The notes below the pieces were generated by a model, which did no database searches, had not been told where the DNA came from, and saw nothing but the letters and a program-made list of their open reading frames with translations. DNA of 64,000 nt from Collinsella tanakaei YIT 12063 (lineage in GTDB: Bacteria > Actinomycetota > Coriobacteriia > Coriobacteriales > Coriobacteriaceae). Shown in pieces: positions 34,667 through 44,360 of this stretch. The stretch covers positions 109,875-173,874 of the forward strand of contig NZ_JH126468.1 of NCBI RefSeq assembly GCF_000225705.1, written 5' to 3'. Positions within the stretch are counted from its first letter, which is position 1. Every line of letters begins with the position of its first letter. A program made the position numbers and the translations under genes.

Positions 34667-36319
34667 CTATTCCGCGCTTGAAGAAGCACCGTCCCCGTTC
34701 GACGCACCGCCATCTTGCTTTGGCTTGCGCGAACGACGGCGGCGACGACGCTTCTGCGCCTGCTGGTCGGGCGCCGCATCCTGGCGCGAACCGTCCTGAG
34801 GAGCGGGAGACTTCTTCTCCGCGGCCACGCCGCCACCATCACCGGGACGCCTGCGCGTCACCTTGACTTTGCCAGAAGAAAGCTGCTCGGCAACGGAAGG
34901 CACATCGGGCTTCTGAGCGGTATGCTTGCGGCGGCTCTTCGTGGAAGCGCCCTCGCCCTTATCCTCGGATGCCTTGCTTGCGCGCTTGACCTCATCGCGC
35001 ATCGCTGCCGCGCGGAACGCGTCGTCTCGCTCCTCGCCGGATAGATGGCGACGGCGACGGCGCGAGGGCTGTGCCTGCTGATCGGACGCCTGGGAGCGCG
35101 CCGGACCGCGCTGACCCTGCGTGGATGTACGCTGCTGGCCCTGCTGCGCGGCCTGCTCCGCGGCCTCGCCCGCGTTACGGCGACGGCGGCGGCGCGGCGT
35201 GGCGCCCTCCGGCGCTGACTCGACGGCTTTTGCCTGCTTTGCCTTGGCGGATTTAGCGGCCTTGGGCTTGTCCGCGGCGGCACCGCCGCCAAATTTGGCA
35301 GCTTCCTCCTCGCGCATGCGACGGCGGCGAGGCGTGGGACCGCTAGCCACAATGCGATCGGCGCGATCCAGGCCGTCGCCCACGTCCACGCCGCGCTCGC
35401 GATCAAGCTCCAGCAGCGCCAGGGCAATGTCGGGAGACTCGATCTTCTCGAGCACGTCGCGCGTCACACAATCCGGACGGCAAGAAGAACAGCCGGATTC
35501 CGCGGACTTCTTCTTGCAGGAGTCCGAGCATGTCATGTCCGCCAGGCTCACGCGGAAGACCTTGCCGCTCTCAAGGCGCAAGATCAGCTCCTCGCGCGGG
35601 GTGTTGTATTCTTGCACGCGCGCCTTGCCCAGCGGCGTATCGATGATCGCCTTCTTTTTGGGAGCACGGCTCTTAAAGTCCTTGTACGCCTCAAACTCAT
35701 AACGCAGGCAGCACATGAGGCGGCCGCACACACCAGAGATTTTGGACGAGTTCAGCGGCAGGTCCTGCTCCTTCGCCATACGGATGGAGACGGGCTCAAA
35801 CTGACCGCCAAAACGCGCGCAGCACAATTCCTGACCGCACGTGGCATACCCACCAATAAGGCGGGTCTCGTCGCGCACGCCAATCTGGCGCATGTCGACA
35901 CGAATATGGAAGAAAGCGGACAGGTCGCGGACCAGCTGGCGAAAATCGACGCGGTCCTCAGCGGCAAAGTAGAAGACCGCCTTCTCACCGCCAAACAGGT
36001 ATTCAACGCCCACGGGCTTCATATCGAGCTCGTTTTGCTCCACCAAGCGGCGGAAATCATACATGGCGTCCTCGCCCATGCGAGCAAGATCGTCGGCATG
36101 ATCAAGGTCCTCGTCCGACGCAACGCGCAAAACGGGTTTTAAGGGAGCTGCGAGCTCAGATGCGGGAACGTCGAAGGGATCGGCGGTAACCAAACCTATC
36201 TCGGTTCCGCGCTCAGTTGAACAGATCGCATGATCGCCGGCCAGGACATCGATCCCCTGCGGGTCGAACCATAGGTCGCGCGACGCGAACGCGAACTTAA
36301 CGGGAACAACTACGGGCAT
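34667..36319 (-). CDS. ricT: RicT/PSP1-domain protein with basic disordered tail
   Basis: 550 residues from ATG 36319 (AGGAAGG upstream), overlapping the holB end by 10 bases; the frame runs on to 36454 but that part is shadow. Residues ~1-275 are the PSP1/RicT (YaaT) domain, with conserved GGYATCGQELCCARFG, SGVCGRLMCCLRYE and a Cys cluster CSDSCKKKSAESGCSSCRPDC. RicT with RicA and RicF binds Fe-S clusters and acts on RNase Y-dependent mRNA processing in Bacillus. The last ~250 residues are Arg/Ala/Gln-rich disorder with several RRRRR blocks, possibly RNA-binding. Confidence 0.9.
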   Translation of the reverse strand: MPVVVPVKFAFASRDLWFDPQGIDVLAGDHAICSTERGTEIGLVTADPFDVPASELAAPLKPVLRVASDEDLDHADDLARMGEDAMYDFRRLVEQNELDMKPVGVEYLFGGEKAVFYFAAEDRVDFRQLVRDLSAFFHIRVDMRQIGVRDETRLIGGYATCGQELCCARFGGQFEPVSIRMAKEQDLPLNSSKISGVCGRLMCCLRYEFEAYKDFKSRAPKKKAIIDTPLGKARVQEYNTPREELILRLESGKVFRVSLADMTCSDSCKKKSAESGCSSCRPDCVTRDVLEKIESPDIALALLELDRERGVDVGDGLDRADRIVASGPTPRRRRMREEEAAKFGGGAAADKPKAAKSAKAKQAKAVESAPEGATPRRRRRRNAGEAAEQAAQQGQQRTSTQGQRGPARSQASDQQAQPSRRRRRHLSGEERDDAFRAAAMRDEVKRASKASEDKGEGASTKSRRKHTAQKPDVPSVAEQLSSGKVKVTRRRPGDGGGVAAEKKSPAPQDGSRQDAAPDQQAQKRRRRRRSRKPKQDGGASNGDGASSSAE

Positions 36320-37479
36320 GTGAGAGCCTTCCTGATATCGAAAAGCATGACCTCGATGGCCAGCTGGGGGGTTACGTTGCGGGCGATGCATCTCTCGGCA
36401 GAGGCGACGGCGTCCAAGGCAGCGGTCGCGCCGGTTACGGTTGCGGCCGAGCACAAGCGGTCGATGATGTCCTCCACGTCTCCGTTCATAGCCGGAGCGG
36501 GAACGCCCTGCAACCGCATGAGCACGTCTCGAAGAAGCGAGCGAGCACTCGCCAGCGCTTCCATGATACCCGAACGCTCACGGGCGGACAGCTCGCGCTT
36601 ATTGCGGTCCTCAAGCTGCTTCATAGCTCCACGTGAGAGATAATCGGCATTTTGCTCCAAAATCGCCTGCTGGGTCGACTTCACTTCTGCGAGCGGCGCG
36701 TTGATGGCAACCATAAGGTCTTTAGCAATCAAAAGAACGTCCGCCTCGTCCGCATGGCGCAGCGAATCTATCGCCCTCACCATCTGACGACGGGCCTCCT
36801 GTCTCTCCGCGTTCTTGAGAAACTCGATAGCGCGCGCGGGGCTGCCGGCAACGGACACCGCCATGCGGCAGCGCTCCGGGGACGTGCCTGTAGCGCGCTC
36901 GACCGCCTCCGCGGCGCGCACCGGCGAGACCGTGCGAAACGGCACGCACTGGCAGCGCGACACAATGGTGGGCAAAATCACCTCTGTGCTTGTTCCCAGC
37001 AAAATAAACGTCACGCCCGCCGGCGGCTCCTCAAGCGTTTTAAGCAGCGCGTTGGCCGTGTTGGCGCGCAGCTGTTCGGCACGGTCGATGATGTAGACCT
37101 TGCCGCGGGCGCGGATGGGCGCCAGGGCAACGTCCTCCAGCAGCTCACGGGTCTGGTTGATCAAGTAGCCGGTCGCGGATTCAGGCGCCAGCAGATGAAC
37201 GTCCGGATGCGTATGGCGCGCCACGCGAACGCACGCGTCGCAACTGCCGCACGCAGCGCCCGCTAATGTGGACGATGCATCGCCGTCCTCCCCCGCCCGC
37301 TCGCACAGCAGGGCCTGGGCAAGAGCCCAAGCGGCATCGAGCTTTCCAGAACCGGGGGCGCCCAAAAAGAGGTAGGCATGACTCGCCCTGCCCGATGCCA
37401 CCGCGCGGGAGATGAAATCGCGCACGCGGGGCTGGGTGTCAAGACGGGCAAGCAGCGAGTGATCGGGGACCGTGGTCAT
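36310..37479 (-). CDS. holB: DNA polymerase III delta-prime subunit
   Basis: 389 residues, clamp-loader AAA+ protein. P-loop LFLGAPGSGKLDAAWALAQALL near residue 37, zinc motif CGSCDACVRVARHTHPDVH, KVYIIDRAEQLRANTANALLKTLEEPPAGVTFILLGT (sensor/Walker B region) and an SRC-type motif TIVSRCQCVPF. Start ATGA overlaps the tmk stop, and the end overlaps ricT. The order tmk-holB-ricT is common in Gram-positive bacteria. Confidence 0.95.
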   Translation of the reverse strand: MTTVPDHSLLARLDTQPRVRDFISRAVASGRASHAYLFLGAPGSGKLDAAWALAQALLCERAGEDGDASSTLAGAACGSCDACVRVARHTHPDVHLLAPESATGYLINQTRELLEDVALAPIRARGKVYIIDRAEQLRANTANALLKTLEEPPAGVTFILLGTSTEVILPTIVSRCQCVPFRTVSPVRAAEAVERATGTSPERCRMAVSVAGSPARAIEFLKNAERQEARRQMVRAIDSLRHADEADVLLIAKDLMVAINAPLAEVKSTQQAILEQNADYLSRGAMKQLEDRNKRELSARERSGIMEALASARSLLRDVLMRLQGVPAPAMNGDVEDIIDRLCSAATVTGATAALDAVASAERCIARNVTPQLAIEVMLFDIRKALTCP

Positions 37480-38252
37480 GCGCGATCAGCCTCCCCCGCC
37501 CTGCCCAAGGCGGCCGAATCCCCAAAGCTATCTAGGGCATAGGCCACGTCTTCCTCGTCCAAATCAATGCCCGCGGCACCAAGCTGGGCGCGCACCTGGG
37601 CAAATACGCACTTGATATCGCCCGAGGCATCGATGATCTTCACGCGTTGGGGATCCTGCTTGGCGATTTTCCTAAACCCACCTGCCACGCGCTGCTGATA
37701 GACCATGCCCTTGGCCTCCATGCGGTCTGCATCGGTTCGCGCGGACCGGCGCTGCGCGGCAACGGGGTCCAGATCGAAGACGAGCGTCAGCGCGGGATGG
37801 CACCCGTTGACGGCTAAACTGTTCGCCTGCTCGACCATAGCCGCATCAAGGCCGGCGGCATGCGCCTGGTAGGCCGTGGTCGAATCATAAAAGCGGTCGC
37901 ACACCACCAACGTGCCCGCCGCCAAAGCGGGCTCTATCACCTGGTGCACCAGCTGCGCGCGAGCGGCCTCGTACAGCAAAAGCTCGCACACATCGCCCAT
38001 CTCGCTGTTAGCGGGATCGAGCAACAACGCGCGGATCTTCTCAGAAATCGCCGCACCGCCCGGCTCGCGCAGATGCAGCACGTCGATGCCGGCGTGCTCG
38101 AGCGCCAGCACCAAAAGCCGCGCCTGCGTGGACTTACCCACGCCGTCTACGCCCTCAAGGGTTATAAATGGTGGCAGCTCGCGCTCGCCCGCTGCATCGC
38201 GCAGACGCAAGGGGGCATGCGCGCCGTCTTGTATATGCGAAAGCGAGGACAT
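37476..38252 (-). CDS. tmk: Thymidylate kinase
   Basis: 258 residues, somewhat long because of an N-terminal (~25) and a C-terminal extension. P-loop TLEGVDGVGKSTQARLL, LREPGG, DRFYDSTTAYQ and the LID region with DRMEAKG. It phosphorylates dTMP to dTDP. The stop overlaps holB. Confidence 0.95.
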   Translation of the reverse strand: MSSLSHIQDGAHAPLRLRDAAGERELPPFITLEGVDGVGKSTQARLLVLALEHAGIDVLHLREPGGAAISEKIRALLLDPANSEMGDVCELLLYEAARAQLVHQVIEPALAAGTLVVCDRFYDSTTAYQAHAAGLDAAMVEQANSLAVNGCHPALTLVFDLDPVAAQRRSARTDADRMEAKGMVYQQRVAGGFRKIAKQDPQRVKIIDASGDIKCVFAQVRAQLGAAGIDLDEEDVAYALDSFGDSAALGRAGEADRA

Positions 38253-38429
38253 GGGGCTCCAATCAATCTCGCTTGCTTTCAGTCATGTATCCATGATACG
38301 CGATGAGCGGACACGCAACGCAAGCTATGGGCATTCTCATGGGTTACGCCAATTGTGCGCCGCCCGCGCCGCTTCGCAGAGTACCATTGCATGGATTGTG
38401 TCTGCCAGGGGAATTAAGCAGGGGGAACT

Positions 38430-39365
38430 ATGGCTGCATTTGACCTCATCGCGTTCGATCTCGATGGAACCGTCTTTGGTATCCCATTCAAGCAAAAGAT
38501 CACCCAGCGCGTCTACCGCGCATTTCAAGCCGCGCATGATCGCGGCATCACCATCGCCGTCGCCACGGGCCGTCCCGTCGCCATGCTGGGCGATCAGCTT
38601 AAAAGCGCGCCGTGGCTCGATTGGGGCATCACGGTCAACGGCGCCCAGATCGTCGACATGCAGGGCGATCAGCCCTCGCTTTGCCGGCCAATCGACAAGC
38701 AGCTGGCGCTCAAGCTAATGCGTGAACTTGGCGACAAGGTCTCTTGGAGCACATTTATCGATGACACCCCCTATGTGGAGGAGAAAAAGGTCCTTCACAT
38801 GGCAGAGATGGGATTGGGGGCCTTCTCCGACCCCGGCGTGACGTCGGCCGCCGCCGATGCGAGCGATACGGATACCGGCGAGGGCAAGAGCGTGATGGAG
38901 CGCTTTGGCTTCAACCCCATCGAGGCGTTCGCGTCCCGCACCGATATGAATATCGTCCCCTCCATCTACAAGCTGGTAGAAGACCTGCCCAAGACATCCA
39001 AGGTGCAGAAGTTCGGATGCGCCTTCGACTCCGCCGAAGACACCGATGCCGCTTTCTCCGAGCTCACGCGCGTTCACAAGGACCTCGATATCGCCATCCT
39101 CAACGCCACGGAACTCGAGATTACCGGGGTCGGCGTCAACAAGGGGTCGGCCCTCGAGCTCCTGTGCTGGAAGCTTGGCATAGATTCCGCTCGCGCGGTT
39201 GCCTTTGGCGATTCCGGCAACGACATTTCCCTGACGGGCCGTTCCAACCACTTTGTCGCCATGGGCAATGCGGACGGATTCATCAAAGAGCGCGCCGATG
39301 AGATCACCGCAACGGTGCAAGAAGACGGCGTCGCGGCATGGATCGAGAAGAATCTGCTGAACTAA
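38430..39365 (+). CDS. Cof-type HAD-superfamily phosphatase
   Basis: 311 residues. HAD motif I FDLDGTVFG at residues 8-16, motif II region ITIAVATGRPVAML, motif III/IV Lys in GVNKGSALELL and AFGDSGNDISLTG. The C2-type cap is about 85-200. Cof-type enzymes dephosphorylate sugar phosphates and flavin precursors; the substrate is unknown. Plus-strand orientation, divergent from tmk. Confidence 0.93.
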   Translation: MAAFDLIAFDLDGTVFGIPFKQKITQRVYRAFQAAHDRGITIAVATGRPVAMLGDQLKSAPWLDWGITVNGAQIVDMQGDQPSLCRPIDKQLALKLMRELGDKVSWSTFIDDTPYVEEKKVLHMAEMGLGAFSDPGVTSAAADASDTDTGEGKSVMERFGFNPIEAFASRTDMNIVPSIYKLVEDLPKTSKVQKFGCAFDSAEDTDAAFSELTRVHKDLDIAILNATELEITGVGVNKGSALELLCWKLGIDSARAVAFGDSGNDISLTGRSNHFVAMGNADGFIKERADEITATVQEDGVAAWIEKNLLN

Positions 39366-39421
39366 CTCTGCGTACGGCGGCCATTTCTCGTCCATACGCG
39401 AACCGCCAAAAGACGCTCACA

Positions 39422-39460
39422 AGAAAGCCCGCCGGACTATTTGGACCCGGCGGGCTTTCT
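39422..39460 (+). terminator. Bidirectional terminator between HAD gene and topA
   Basis: AGAAAGCCCGCCGG/CCGGCGGGCTTTCT 14-bp arms with T-rich sequence on both sides. It serves the HAD gene and the convergent topoisomerase gene. Confidence 0.9.
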
Positions 39461-39506
39461 TCTTGCTGCAAATCGCCCTGATTGGACGGCCCGCATTCTA
39501 ACGAGG

Positions 39507-42095
39507 CTATTGAGCGGACGAGGACTTCTTGGACGTCGTCTTTTTAGCGGCGGGCTTTTTCGCCGTTGTCTTTTTGGACGAGGAGGCCTTCTTTGCCGGG
39601 GTCTTCTTGGCTGTAGACCCCTTGGCTGCAGCGCCCTTGGCACCGCGGGCGGGCTTTTCCTTCTTCTCCTTGCCTGGGCAGTCCATGTTGACGCAGATGC
39701 GCCACGGACCGCGAGCGGTCTCTACCACAACCACGGGCGCGCCGCAGTGCTCGCAGACCTCGCCAGTCGCCTCAAGCTTGCCGCGAGCGGGCAGCGGATA
39801 GGACACGCCGCACTCCTCGTAGTTGGAGCAGCGGATAAAGCGCTTGCCGCTCTTTTCGCTCTTATGCGCGATCAGGTCGCCATGACGGCCCGCCTCGGCG
39901 CACACGGAGCACTCGCCAACCTTGAGGTCGGGTTCGTAGTTGGTGGGGCACTTGGGGTTCACGCACTGCTCATAGGCCTTTTGGCGGAACGGCTGGCACT
40001 TGATGCGAGGGGCGCCGCACTCCGGACACACCGCCGCGTCGCCCTCAAGCGGGCTCACCTTGACGCCGCTGGGCACGGGATAGGTGACGTCGCAATCCGG
40101 CCAGCCCATGCAACCGATAAAGCTGCCGCGGGTCTTGGCGCTCTGCTTCATCACCAGGTCCTTGCCGCACTTGGGACATGCGCCCACGCGGGCGTCTGCC
40201 GTGACGGCGTCGCTGATGGCCTCGCCCAGATCGTCCTTATGCTCGATAAGGTTGTCGAGCATGCCCGCCAGCAGCGCGCGGGAGTGGTCGACCACATGGG
40301 TCTGCGTGTCCTGGCCCTCTGCCACATGCGTCATGTCCTCGTCCAGCTCCGCCGTCATTTCCGGCGTGGTGATACGAGGCGCGAACTGCGAGAGCGCATC
40401 GACGATGGCCATACCCAGCTGGCTGGGCTCGATGGGATCGTTCTTGAGGTAGCGAACCTGGTACAGGCGCTCGATGATGCTCGCGCGCGTGGACTTGGTG
40501 CCCAGGCCGCGCTTCTCCATCTCCTGGACCAGCTTGCCCTGGCTGTAGCGTGCGGGCGGCTCGGTCTGCTTGGCCTCCAGGTTGACGTCGTGCACGTCCA
40601 CCACATCGCCGGCGTCCAGCGCGGGCAGCTGCTCGTCGCGCTTGAGGCCATACGGGTAGGCTTCGCGGAATCCGGCATCCACCAGCACGTCACCGGAGGC
40701 AGTGAAGGGTTCGCCGGCAACATCGATGGACACCTTGGTGTTCTCGATGGTCGCGGGACCCATAAGCGTAGCCAGGAAGCGGCGGGCGATGAGGTTGTAG
40801 AGTTTGAGCTGACCGCTATCGAGCGTGGTGGGGTCGCCCTGGCCCGTAGGGTGAATGGGCGGGTGATCGGTGGTCTCCGTCTTGCCGCGCGTGGGCTTCA
40901 TGGGGCCGGCCAAGACCTTCTTGCACACGGGTGCCAGAGCCGGCGAATTCGCCGCCAAGCCCTTCACGATGCCCTCGAGGTCGAGTGAGCGCGGGTAGAC
41001 GGTGTTGTCGACGCGCGGGTAGGAGATAAGACCGCTCATATAGAGGCTCTCGGCGATTCGCATGGTGCGAGCGGGGCTGATTCCCTCTGCGGCCGCCGCC
41101 GCCTGCAAGGAGGTGGTGTTGAACGGCACCGGGGGTTGCTGCTTGCGCGAGCGCTTGGCGACATCGGTAACGGTTCCGGCTACGACGCCGTCCACATGGC
41201 CAAAAGCGGTTTGAGCGGCATCTTTGTCCGTAAAGCGCGCCGTTGCGTGGTTGATCTTGAAGTCCGCACCCTTGGCTGCCGCCATGCCGCGAATCTGCCA
41301 GTAATCCTCTGGCACAAACGCCATGCGCTCGCGCTCGCGCTCTACCACCAGGGCAAGCGTGGGCGTCTGCACGCGGCCAGCGGATCGAACGTTGCCAAAA
41401 CCGCCGAACTTGGCGAGCGTAAGGTAGCGGGTCAGCACCGCGCCCCAGATAAGGTCGATGTATTGACGGCTCTCGCCCGCATCCGCCAGGTTCTGATCGA
41501 GCTCAACCAAATTGTTGAACGCCTCGGTCACCTCGCCCTTAATAAGCGCGGAGTAACGGGCGCGGCTCACGGGCACATCGGGCGCCACCTCGCGCACGCA
41601 AGACAAGGCGTCCGATCCAATGAGCTCACCCTCGCGGTCGAAGTCCGTCGCGATCACCACAGAGTCGGCTTTCTTCGCCAGATTCTTGAGAACGCGGATG
41701 ATCTCTTTCTCCGCAGGATTCTTGATGATGGGCGCCCACGTAAGGTAGGGCAGGCTCTCGACCTTCCAACCCTTGATGTTGATGCCGTTGGCAAGGAACG
41801 GCTTACGCTTGGTGTCGTACGGCGGGCGGGCAAGACCGTCCGGTACCTGGGCGTTCAGCACCTCGCCGTCTTCGGTCAGCGAGTACCACCCCTCCTTCTT
41901 ATCGAAGAGGATCTCATCTGGAAAGTCCGGCGCCAGGATATGGCCGGCAAGGCCCATGGACACCCACTCCTCGCCCTCCACGTCGAAACGATAGACGGGC
42001 GTGTTGTAAACCTTGTCGTTTTTAGGCTTGCCGGTAGCTAGAAGCTGCGCAATTTTCTGCGCAGCGATGTTTTTCTCTGCAATGACGAGCTTCAA
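39507..42095 (-). CDS. topA: DNA topoisomerase I, archaeal-type
   Basis: 862 residues. Toprim domain (1-150: KLVIAEKNIAAQKIAQLL, VIATDFDREGELIG), type IA core with catalytic Tyr in SGLISYPRVDNTVYP, GKLVQEMEKRGLGTKSTRASII. The C-terminus has at least four Cys4 zinc ribbons (CPKCGKDLV...C..C, CPECGAP, CSVCAEAG, CEHCGAP) and a Lys/Ala tail of about 50 residues rich in AKK. The N-terminal sequence is that of the archaeal-type topoisomerase I rather than E. coli TopA or TopB. It relaxes negative supercoils. Confidence 0.93.
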   Translation of the reverse strand: MKLVIAEKNIAAQKIAQLLATGKPKNDKVYNTPVYRFDVEGEEWVSMGLAGHILAPDFPDEILFDKKEGWYSLTEDGEVLNAQVPDGLARPPYDTKRKPFLANGINIKGWKVESLPYLTWAPIIKNPAEKEIIRVLKNLAKKADSVVIATDFDREGELIGSDALSCVREVAPDVPVSRARYSALIKGEVTEAFNNLVELDQNLADAGESRQYIDLIWGAVLTRYLTLAKFGGFGNVRSAGRVQTPTLALVVERERERMAFVPEDYWQIRGMAAAKGADFKINHATARFTDKDAAQTAFGHVDGVVAGTVTDVAKRSRKQQPPVPFNTTSLQAAAAAEGISPARTMRIAESLYMSGLISYPRVDNTVYPRSLDLEGIVKGLAANSPALAPVCKKVLAGPMKPTRGKTETTDHPPIHPTGQGDPTTLDSGQLKLYNLIARRFLATLMGPATIENTKVSIDVAGEPFTASGDVLVDAGFREAYPYGLKRDEQLPALDAGDVVDVHDVNLEAKQTEPPARYSQGKLVQEMEKRGLGTKSTRASIIERLYQVRYLKNDPIEPSQLGMAIVDALSQFAPRITTPEMTAELDEDMTHVAEGQDTQTHVVDHSRALLAGMLDNLIEHKDDLGEAISDAVTADARVGACPKCGKDLVMKQSAKTRGSFIGCMGWPDCDVTYPVPSGVKVSPLEGDAAVCPECGAPRIKCQPFRQKAYEQCVNPKCPTNYEPDLKVGECSVCAEAGRHGDLIAHKSEKSGKRFIRCSNYEECGVSYPLPARGKLEATGEVCEHCGAPVVVVETARGPWRICVNMDCPGKEKKEKPARGAKGAAAKGSTAKKTPAKKASSSKKTTAKKPAAKKTTSKKSSSAQ

Positions 42096-42501
42096 CGGGG
42101 CTCCTTCGATATACGTTCATGTATGGTCAGCAGTATAGCGACTAAACGCGAGTTCGCGAAACACGCATGAAGTTATGAAGCAAGCGGCCGCCCGCGGCAA
42201 GCCCGCGCGCTGCCCACGAGGCGTTCGATCGCCGACCATGGGGCCTCGCAGACCAGTTGCCAGGGCGTTTCCAAGCCTTGATACAAACCGTCCCCGCTCG
42301 GGATGGCAGCTAGACAAGAACCTGGATGCATATGGGGTCCAGCATGCCACGCACCGTAACGTAAATTCCCTTTACACCGGCGACGCAAATCTCATCATGC
42401 GCTCTCATTAAGGGATGCTTAATATGTTGGCGCCACAAGACGCGCGCCCAATGCCAGGACTACTATTTGTGTGCGCCCTCTTCACCGCGCAGCCAAAGGA
42501 T
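42096..42501. other. Non-coding region between topA and a decayed lipoprotein gene
   Basis: About 400 bases. Only short reading frames without family resemblance were seen; no RNA gene recognised. The topA promoter should lie at its left end. Confidence 0.5.
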
Positions 42502-42513
42502 ATGGACCACCTT

Positions 42514-43380
42514 ATGTACCATGTAGTAACTCGACGGACTCTATTATCATCCCTTTGCCTTGCAGCCGTCTCCTGCATTTGTCCTCAGCTCAGTGGGTGC
42601 GCGCAGCTCGATTCCAACCTTACTCCCTCGCAGTATCTCGACCAGAACAGCACGATCAACTAGTCGAGCAGCATGGCGCCGCGCCAGACGCGATTGCTGA
42701 AGCCATCTCGTCGATTTCGACCAGCTGAAAGGCCATACCAGCACCGAGTCCCCCAAAGACCCGCTCAGCTCAGCCGCCTTTAGCAATCTACGGTTCGCTC
42801 TGGATGAGCAACCTCAAGCTTGTGGCAAGTTTTTTGGAGACGACCTTTCGACAGTTAAATGCTCTGCACCAGCCACGAGCGCGCAGTCGAATACCACGCA
42901 ATGTCGGACTCTAGTCAACTAGAAACTGGGTTGAGAGATCAATGGATGGCCAAGGCATTCGCCTTCATCCGCGAGGCCAATCCTACAATGAATTACTTTG
43001 GCCAGCTTGGCTACGCCCACACCATGCAAAGCCCAACCAAGACCCAAGCAAACACGCAGGTTGGTGATCTAGATAGCTGCAAGCCCTTCGCAACGCTGCT
43101 TAATGAGGACTCTTCTCTCTCGGAAAAAATCTGCACCATCCAATACGCCTACGCTTCCGGCGACCAGCTTGCAGATTGCACCAGCGACCTTAACCTTTCC
43201 GACTTTGAGCCCTGGTACGGCCAGGACACCTTCTTCAATCTGAACTCTACGGGCAGCCCGTTTATGGACGAGCACTGCATTGTCCTCGATCAAGCCAGCT
43301 CTACTTCGTCCACAACGGACTACTTCCAAAAGCTACTCCTGCTCTCCAGCGTGCAGGAAACTACACCCATATCTTCTTAA
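42514..43380 (+). pseudogene. Secreted lipoprotein, frameshifted
   Basis: The N-terminus MYHVVTRRTLLSSLCLAAVS followed by a QLSGC lipobox is a lipoprotein signal. The frame stops at TAG 42661. Coding sense resumes in another frame (QLVEQHGAAPDAIAEAISSI), then a third (DQLKGHTSTESPKDPLSS, FALDEQPQACGKFFGDD), and finally in the original frame from about 42900 to 43380 (LRDQWMAKAFAFIREANPTM). At least three frameshifts are needed, so the gene is dead. Family unknown. Confidence 0.7.
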
Positions 43381-43491
43381 GGAGATCGCCTAGGGCGTCG
43401 CGACGCTTCGCCCGCAGGCATGAAGTCGCGCGCGGACCGCTCACATGCCGTTACGGGTCACGCGCTGGCTCCTCAGCACGGTAATTCCTCA

Positions 43492-43666
43492 GGTATTAAA
43501 AGAGACCATTTTTAACGTCTCAAATGGTTCAAAGTAATACCGATTCTGAAATTTGTATTACTTTGTGCCACTTTTTTCCAAACAAACGGTTCCTTTTAAT
43601 ACCAACTTTTTGATCGGTATTAAATGGAACCATTTGAAGCGGTTCATTGTGGTCAGAAGTAATACA
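43492..43666. repeat. Array of six 16-bp motifs in alternating orientation, 62-bp period
   Basis: Copies of GGTATTAnnnnGnnCC: plus at 43492-43507, 43554-43569 and 43616-43631; minus at 43526-43541, 43588-43603 and 43651-43666. Spacers are 18, 12, 18, 12 and 19 bases, so an inverted-repeat unit recurs every 62 bp. Neighbouring copies pair strongly: 43531-43540 with 43555-43564 (10/10) and 43588-43603 with 43616-43631 (15/16). It is AT-rich and sits just past the hypB stop. It may be an operator array or a BIME-like repeat; no protein is known for it. Confidence 0.8.
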
Positions 43667-43672
43667 CGGAGT

Positions 43673-44347
43673 CTACTTCGCGGCCTCGATCTGCTCAGCC
43701 AGCCAGGCGCACCACTCGTCCATACCCTGTCCGCGCACCGCGCTCACGCTGAAGCGCGGCGCCTGCGGGTTGAGGTTGTCGAGCGTGTGGTTGTACTCGT
43801 CCATATCGAAATCGAACGCGGGGGCGACGTCGACCTTGTTGAGCAGCAGCGCGCCCGCGTGCTGGAAGATACCGGGATACTTCAACGGTTTATCGTCGCC
43901 CTCCGGCACGGAGAGAATCATGATGGACAGGTTCTCCCCCAAATCAAAGTCCACGGGGCACACCAGGTTGCCCACGTTCTCGATAAAGATGACGTCGATG
44001 TTGTCCAGGCCAACGCCTGCCTCGAATGCATCGACGGCCTGGTTGATCATGTTACCCTCAAGATGGCACAGCCCACCCGTGTTGATCTGGATGGCAGGCA
44101 TGCCCGCTTCCTTCATGGTGATGGCGTCGACGTCGGAGGCGATGTCGCCCTCGATCACGGCGCAGCGGTAGCGGTCGCGCAGGCGCTCGTTGGTCGCCAG
44201 GATGGTCGATGTCTTGCCGGAGCCAGGGCTGGAAAGCACGTTCACCACAAAGATCTGGTGCTTGGCAAAGCGCTCGCGCAGCTGGGTCGCCAGGCGCTCA
44301 TTGCGCGACAGGATAGGGCTCTCGATACCTATGGTCTTCTCGGACAT
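43673..44347 (-). CDS. hypB: Hydrogenase nickel incorporation GTPase HypB
   Basis: 224 residues from ATG 44347 (GAAGGAT region upstream); the frame extends to 44476 antisense into hypA's tail and is not used. SIMIBI GTPase: P-loop VLSSPGSGKTSTI, EGDIASDVDA, metal site QINTGGLCHLEGNM, ENVGNLVCP and LNKVD. It delivers Ni to hydrogenase (or other Ni enzyme) precursors with HypA. It lacks the N-terminal His-rich Ni-storage stretch of some HypB proteins. Confidence 0.94.
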   Translation of the reverse strand: MSEKTIGIESPILSRNERLATQLRERFAKHQIFVVNVLSSPGSGKTSTILATNERLRDRYRCAVIEGDIASDVDAITMKEAGMPAIQINTGGLCHLEGNMINQAVDAFEAGVGLDNIDVIFIENVGNLVCPVDFDLGENLSIMILSVPEGDDKPLKYPGIFQHAGALLLNKVDVAPAFDFDMDEYNHTLDNLNPQAPRFSVSAVRGQGMDEWCAWLAEQIEAAK

Positions 44348-44360
44348 GGATCCTTCTTTC

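Noticed and set aside
43492..43666. A short CRISPR array
   Set aside because: The repeats alternate in orientation and are only 16 bp, spacers are 12-19 bases, and no cas genes are near.
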